Positions 59,721-64,000 of a stretch of 64,000 nt of DNA are shown here, piece by piece. The stretch lies in NCBI RefSeq assembly GCF_002954615.1, contig NZ_MSCJ01000001.1, forward strand, positions 2,604,001-2,668,000, read 5' to 3'. Origin of the DNA: Photobacterium angustum (GTDB lineage: Bacteria; Pseudomonadota; Gammaproteobacteria; Enterobacterales; Vibrionaceae). How positions within the stretch are numbered: the stretch's first letter is position 1; every line of letters starts with the position of its first letter. Position numbers and translations under genes: made by a program. The notes under the pieces were generated by a model. That model ran no database searches and was not told where the DNA came from. It was given only the letters and a program-made list of their open reading frames with translations.

Positions 59721-61643
59721 ATGATTATCTTTTCAGATATCCAACTTCTACGTGGTGGCAAAGTATTACTTGAAAACGCCACTTCAACGATCCACCCGGG
59801 CGACAAAGTCGGTCTTGTCGGTAAAAACGGTTGTGGTAAATCGACCCTGTTCGCTTTACTGAAAAATGAGCTCAGCTTAGATGCTGGCAACTGCCAATTT
59901 CCGAGTAACTGGGAAATGGCATGGGTTGCTCAGGAGACACCTGCGTTAGAGCGCGCAGCTATTGAATATGTCATTGATGGCGACCGTGAATACCGTGAAC
60001 TTGAACGCCAACTCCTTGCCGCAGAACAAGCTGATGATGGTACTAAAGTCGCAGAGCTTCACGGTAAAATGGACACCATTGGTGGCTATAGTATCAATGC
60101 CCGCGCGGCAGAATTACTTGACGGCCTAGGCTTTTCACAGCATCAAATGCAATGGAACCTAACCCAATTTTCGGGTGGTTGGCGTATGCGTCTTAACCTT
60201 GCTCAAGCGCTATTATGCCGCTCTGATCTACTACTACTCGATGAGCCAACTAACCACTTAGATTTAGATGCAGTAATGTGGCTGGAAAAATGGCTCCAAA
60301 GCTACCGTGGTACTTTGGTGTTAATTTCCCATGACCGCGATTTCTTAGATCCTGTGGTTAACCGCATTATCCATATTGAAAATCAAACCATGCACAGTTA
60401 CACCGGTAACTATTCGTCGTTTGAAGTACAACGCGCCGAAAAGCTAGTACTACAACAAGCAATGTACCAGAAACAGCAAAAACAAATGACGCACATGCAG
60501 TCATATATTGAACGTTTCCGTTACAAGGCCAGTAAAGCACGCCAAGCGCAAAGTCGTATTAAAGCCCTCGAACGCATGGAAAAAGTGTTACCGGCTCAGT
60601 TTGATAACCCATTCAGTTTTGAATTCCGCGAGCCAAGTGCTCTGCCGAACCCAATCTTAATGATGGATCAGGTTGCCGCTGGTTATGACGACTTACTGAT
60701 TTTAGAAAAAATTCGCCTGAATCTTGTTCCTGGTAGTCGTATTGGCCTACTTGGTCGAAATGGTGCCGGTAAATCGACCCTGATAAAAATGCTATCGGGT
60801 GATTTACCAGCGAAAGCCGGTGATATGGCGTATTCGCAGGGGGTTAAAATTGGTTACTTTGCCCAGCACCAATTAGAAACCTTGTACCTTGATGATACCC
60901 CAGTTCAGCATATGGCACGTATTGCGCCACAAGCAACCGAGCAACAACTCCGTGATTATTTGGGTAGTTTTGGTTTTATTGGTGATAAAGCGCTTGAAAA
61001 AGTCGGTCCGTTTTCTGGCGGTGAGAAAGCCCGTTTAGTACTGGCTCTTATTGTCTGGCAACGCCCTAACCTATTGCTGCTCGATGAGCCAACCAACCAC
61101 CTTGATTTAGATATGCGCCAAGCACTGACGTTGGCACTGCAATCTTATGAAGGTGCAATGGTTATTGTCAGTCACGACCGTTACTTACTGCGTGCAACAA
61201 CCGATGACTTATATTTAGTGCATGATCGCCAAGTCGTACCATTTGATGGTGATTTAAATGATTATCACAAATGGCTTACCGAGCAACAACGTAATGATCG
61301 CCGTGATCAACAAGCAACAAAACCTGAAACCAACAAAGATAACAGCGCGGCATCGCGTAAAGAGCAAAAACGTCTAGAGGCAGAGTTCCGTAAACAAACA
61401 GCCCCTATTCGTAAAGAAATCACCAAGCTTGAAAAACAGATGGACAAACTCAATGCCATTATCACCGATGCTGAAACCGCATTAAGCGATAGCAGTATTT
61501 ATGAGGCCGAGAACAAAGTCCGTATGAACGAGCAATTAAAACTGCAAGGTGATGCAAAATCGGATTTGGAAGATGTTGAAGTTGCTTGGATGGAGTTACA
61601 AGAGCAATTAGAAGAGATGGAATCTCAATTTAGTGCCGAATAA
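59721..61643 (+). CDS. yheS: ABC-F ATPase YheS
   Basis: This 640-residue ABC-F protein (not a transporter) has two ATPase domains. The first has GLVGKNGCGKST (Walker A), SGGWRMRLNLAQALL, and LLLLDEPTNHLDLDA. The second has GLLGRNGAGKSTLIKML, SGGEKARLVLALIVW and LLLLDEPTNHLDLDM. A linker of charged helices joins them, and a charged coiled-coil tail ends the protein. ABC-F members act on the ribosome; YheS likely relieves stalling in the exit tunnel. ATG at 59721 matches the E. coli start (MIIFSDIQLLRGGK); a TTG lies one codon before. Confidence 0.96.
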   Translation: MIIFSDIQLLRGGKVLLENATSTIHPGDKVGLVGKNGCGKSTLFALLKNELSLDAGNCQFPSNWEMAWVAQETPALERAAIEYVIDGDREYRELERQLLAAEQADDGTKVAELHGKMDTIGGYSINARAAELLDGLGFSQHQMQWNLTQFSGGWRMRLNLAQALLCRSDLLLLDEPTNHLDLDAVMWLEKWLQSYRGTLVLISHDRDFLDPVVNRIIHIENQTMHSYTGNYSSFEVQRAEKLVLQQAMYQKQQKQMTHMQSYIERFRYKASKARQAQSRIKALERMEKVLPAQFDNPFSFEFREPSALPNPILMMDQVAAGYDDLLILEKIRLNLVPGSRIGLLGRNGAGKSTLIKMLSGDLPAKAGDMAYSQGVKIGYFAQHQLETLYLDDTPVQHMARIAPQATEQQLRDYLGSFGFIGDKALEKVGPFSGGEKARLVLALIVWQRPNLLLLDEPTNHLDLDMRQALTLALQSYEGAMVIVSHDRYLLRATTDDLYLVHDRQVVPFDGDLNDYHKWLTEQQRNDRRDQQATKPETNKDNSAASRKEQKRLEAEFRKQTAPIRKEITKLEKQMDKLNAIITDAETALSDSSIYEAENKVRMNEQLKLQGDAKSDLEDVEVAWMELQEQLEEMESQFSAE

Positions 61644-61660
61644 TATCGCCTAACACCTAC

Positions 61661-61692
61661 AACGCCAACGAGCACTTCGTTGGCGTTGTTAT
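61661..61692 (+). terminator. Terminator after yheS
   Basis: An 11-bp stem AACGCCAACGA/TCGTTGGCGTT (61661-61671 with 61677-61687) is followed by GTTATTTT. It also lies after the convergent lysE-like gene. Confidence 0.85.
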
Positions 61693-61722
61693 TTTCAGTT
61701 ATCTAGAACATAGGACAACCAC

Positions 61723-62322
61723 TTACCAAATCATCACCACGCACGCAGCCGTTAGCGCTCCCATCGTCTGATTAAACCAAACCGTGCGACGTTCTGATGT
61801 TAGCCAATGACGTATCACTACCCCAGTTGCAGTCCATAGCGAAACGCAAGCAAACCCCACCACGAAAAATACCGTTACAATTATTAATATCGATAACCAA
61901 TAATGCTCCCCGCTAACGGCGAAGGTGCTTACTGCCGTTGCTGACATCATCCATGCTTTAGGATTAACGTATTGAAACAGAGCAGCAGAGAATATACTCA
62001 TCGGTTTCGCCTTCACTTTTTGCTCCGTTTTACTCATGCTGCCAGCGGTGGCTATTTTCCATGCTAAATACAATAAGTACGTACACCCAACAACTTTTAA
62101 TACCTCGTGAACCATAGGATAACGTTCAAAAATAATGCCGAGCCCTGCCGCCAGTAAACTGATCATGCTCGCCATACCCACACTGATCCCCGTAATATGC
62201 GGAACACTACGCCAATAACCAAAGTTCGCTCCAGAGGCGGTCACCATCATGTTGTTAGGCCCCGGCGTGCCTGTCATTAATATGGCAAATAAAATAACTG
62301 AAATGATTGCTGATCCTTCCAC
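61723..62322 (-). CDS. LysE/RhtB-family exporter
   Basis: This 199-residue inner-membrane protein has about six membrane segments. The N-terminal signature MTGTPGPNNMMVTASGANFG and HITGISVG is typical of LysE/RhtB amino-acid exporters. It probably exports an amino acid or analogue; the substrate is unknown. The start is GTG at 62322 with GGAAAG upstream. It is divergent from the MocR-type regulator, with a strong inverted repeat in the shared control region. Confidence 0.88.
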   Translation of the reverse strand: MEGSAIISVILFAILMTGTPGPNNMMVTASGANFGYWRSVPHITGISVGMASMISLLAAGLGIIFERYPMVHEVLKVVGCTYLLYLAWKIATAGSMSKTEQKVKAKPMSIFSAALFQYVNPKAWMMSATAVSTFAVSGEHYWLSILIIVTVFFVVGFACVSLWTATGVVIRHWLTSERRTVWFNQTMGALTAACVVMIW

Positions 62323-62373
62323 ACACTTTCCTTAATAAATAATAGAAATAAAACTATCCAGATCATCCCCCAC

Positions 62374-62395
62374 GAAATTGTACCGATACAATTTC
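62374..62395. promoter_or_regulatory. Inverted repeat, candidate MocR operator
   Basis: GAAATTGTA-CCGA-TACAATTTC is a 9-bp perfect inverted repeat with a 4-base spacer, placed between the divergent exporter and regulator. A second palindrome, TTGTGCGCACAA, follows at 62441-62452. Either could bind the regulator encoded next to it. Confidence 0.6.
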
Positions 62396-62500
62396 AGTTA
62401 TTTCGCGACAACATAAAAAATCTCTGGCAATACGGTTGTTTTGTGCGCACAATTTAACCTAACAAGGGAAGTTATTAAGATCAAAGGATTTATTGTCACC

Positions 62501-63904
62501 ATGACAATCGAGAAGAAGTTATTAAATATCCAACTTATCGCTAGAACTAAAGAACCACTTTATCGTCAAATTGCAGATGGAATTGCACGAGCTATCGAGC
62601 AAGGTGACATCGCAATTGGGGAGAAACTCCCCACACACCGCGCACTTGCCGATCAATTACAGGTTACCGTCGGTACAGTGACACGTGCTTATGCAGAAGC
62701 GGAACGACGTCATCTTGTCGAAGCGCGTATTGGGGCTGGGACGTATGTCTGTGATAACAATAAAAACCATCACTGGATCTATCAATTAGAAGAATTACAG
62801 ACTGAAGAATGTAATTTCGGCTATAACATTCCTCCGCGATTTGATCGCAGTGAGATGATAAGCAACGCCATGGCAAAAATTAGTGCCAATCCCTCGCAAT
62901 TAAATGACATGATGCTGTATCAGCCACCGCAAGGGATCGATAATCATCGTCATATCGTTTGCCAATGGCTAAATCAGAAAGGTATTGATGTTTCATCAGA
63001 GCAGATGTATTTCACCTCAGGCGCACAACATGCTGCGGAATTATTGCTGAGTATTTTCTGTCGTGCTGGTGATACCGTGTTAGTCGAACAATTTTGCTAT
63101 CCCGGCTTTCTAACCCTTGCTCGTCAACATGGTATTACCCTAAAAAGTGTTGAGATGGATGAAGATGGGGTGATCCCTGCAAGTCTCGCATCGGCCTGTG
63201 AACTCTACCAACCACGGCTAATATATTTAACACCAACCCAGCAAAACCCAACTTCGGTAACAATGCCGCTCTCTCGTCGTGAAGAAGTGATTAGCGTGTG
63301 TCGTGAGCATAATGTGTTAATTGCGGAAGATGACGTCAACGGATTACTGCCGCCCTCACCGCCACCGCCTTTAATCAACCTAGCACCTGAACATGTAATC
63401 CACATCGGAGGGTTATCAAAATGCCTCGCACCAGGACTTCGCTTAGGTTACATCCAAGTGCCGAAACAGTGGCAGCAACACCTAAGTGCAGCACTCTATA
63501 ACCACAGCTTAATGATCAGCCCACTGCTCTCTGCTATCGCTTGTGAATTAATTGTTCAAGGTGATGCCGATCGGGTATTAACGACCGTCCGTACTGAAAT
63601 ACAACAACGGCAATTATTGGTACAGCAATACCTTGGTGAGTTTGCCATTACAACCCAGACTTATAGTTTTCATGTTTGGCTGCAATTACCAGAAGACTGG
63701 CGCTTAAGTGATTTTATGGCAGCAACAACAGCTCGTGGGGTCATAGTTAAATCAGCAGAATTATTTACTCCCAGAGGTAATCATATTCAACCAGCAGTAC
63801 GACTCGCCATTAGCTCGCCGTTAAATCAGCAGCAATTGATCTTTGGCTTAAAAACCATTGCTGAGTTATTACGCCACCCCCCTTTATCCCATTTTTCGCT
63901 GTAA
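62501..63904 (+). CDS. MocR/GntR-family regulator with aminotransferase domain
   Basis: This 467-residue regulator has an N-terminal GntR wHTH (about 18-85: YRQIADGIARAIEQGDIAIG, PTHRALADQLQVTVGTVTRAY). The C-terminal class-I aminotransferase-like domain places a PLP Schiff-base lysine at residue 307 in GGLSKCLAPGLRLGY, plus AEDDVNGLL for the pyridine-binding Asp. Such proteins sense vitamin B6 or amino-acid adducts and usually control the neighbouring gene, here the divergent exporter. ATG at 62501 was chosen; a longer frame from TTG at 62441 overlaps the palindrome and has no family match. Confidence 0.88.
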   Translation: MTIEKKLLNIQLIARTKEPLYRQIADGIARAIEQGDIAIGEKLPTHRALADQLQVTVGTVTRAYAEAERRHLVEARIGAGTYVCDNNKNHHWIYQLEELQTEECNFGYNIPPRFDRSEMISNAMAKISANPSQLNDMMLYQPPQGIDNHRHIVCQWLNQKGIDVSSEQMYFTSGAQHAAELLLSIFCRAGDTVLVEQFCYPGFLTLARQHGITLKSVEMDEDGVIPASLASACELYQPRLIYLTPTQQNPTSVTMPLSRREEVISVCREHNVLIAEDDVNGLLPPSPPPPLINLAPEHVIHIGGLSKCLAPGLRLGYIQVPKQWQQHLSAALYNHSLMISPLLSAIACELIVQGDADRVLTTVRTEIQQRQLLVQQYLGEFAITTQTYSFHVWLQLPEDWRLSDFMAATTARGVIVKSAELFTPRGNHIQPAVRLAISSPLNQQQLIFGLKTIAELLRHPPLSHFSL

Positions 63905-63916
63905 CAGAGGATATTC

Positions 63917-64000
63917 ATGTCTCAATTTACGCCAGCATCAGGATTACAAAATCCACATATTCAAACCTTATTACCGCGATTTGTTCGTCGCCAGCCACTA
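63917..64000 (+). CDS. yheT: Alpha/beta hydrolase YheT, N-terminal fragment (runs off window)
   Basis: The first 28 codons are visible. FTPASGLQNPHIQTLLPRF and RRQP match the start of YheT, where the segment is typically NCHLQTMLPRLFRRQ. An AGAGG Shine-Dalgarno lies upstream. In E. coli yheT directly follows yheS; here the exporter and MocR pair intervene. Confidence 0.8.
   Translation, partial: MSQFTPASGLQNPHIQTLLPRFVRRQPL

Overview
The window looks like a chromosomal segment from a marine gammaproteobacterium of the Vibrionaceae, most likely Photobacterium. This is inferred from the 16S and ribosomal protein sequences, the multi-tRNA rRNA spacers, the E. coli-like order of the str, S10, spc and alpha operons, and the tus/yheO/fkpA/slyX/slyD/yheV/kefB/kefG/yheS/yheT neighbourhood. 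No plasmid, phage, insertion sequence or CRISPR signature was seen.

Layout. (1) 1-4145: the 5' part of metH (minus strand, running off the window edge), a CPA1 Na+/H+ antiporter, and metA with three tandem MetJ-box-like 8-mers just upstream. (2) 4304-16155: two complete rRNA operons in tandem on the minus strand. The upstream one is 16S-Glu-Lys-Val-23S-5S. The downstream one is 16S-Glu-Lys-Val-Ala-Glu-23S-5S-Thr-5S. Each has its own promoter, leader and terminator. The two 16S copies differ mainly in one hairpin, by compensatory base pairs. (3) 16156-33092: an exopolysaccharide locus related to the Vibrio fischeri syp (symbiosis polysaccharide) system. On the plus strand it encodes a GT4 glycosyltransferase, Wzx-like flippase, Wzy-like polymerase, a second glycosyltransferase, a small lipoprotein, a Wzz-like protein, a GT4, a fused GT2/phosphoglycosyl transferase, and SypA-, B-, C-, D- and E-like proteins. 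A further glycosyltransferase lies convergently on the minus strand. (4) 33119-51843: the alpha, spc, S10 and str operons on the minus strand, covering ribosomal proteins, rpoA, secY, tuf and fusA, with recognisable leaders, promoters and terminators. (5) 51924-64000: tusBCD and yheO, fkpA, a WD40 lipoprotein, slyX, slyD, yheV, kefB/kefG, yheS, a divergent lysE-type exporter and MocR regulator pair inserted before yheT, and the start of yheT.

The most interesting region is the syp-like locus. It keeps the complete SypE/SypA partner-switch pair: a kinase-REC-PP2C protein and a STAS protein with a conserved serine. The sensor SypF and the sigma-54 activator SypG are not in the window. Three sigma-54-like -24/-12 elements nevertheless sit 38-40 bases upstream of three start codons in the locus. 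The gene order is permuted relative to V. fischeri, the SypQ- and SypR-type enzymes are fused into one protein, the export protein carries an internally duplicated SLBB pair, and the SypD-like P-loop protein has lost its Walker A lysine.

Functional statements rest on motifs and family knowledge read by eye. No searches or structure predictions were run, and the ends of rRNA and tRNA genes are by comparison with E. coli.
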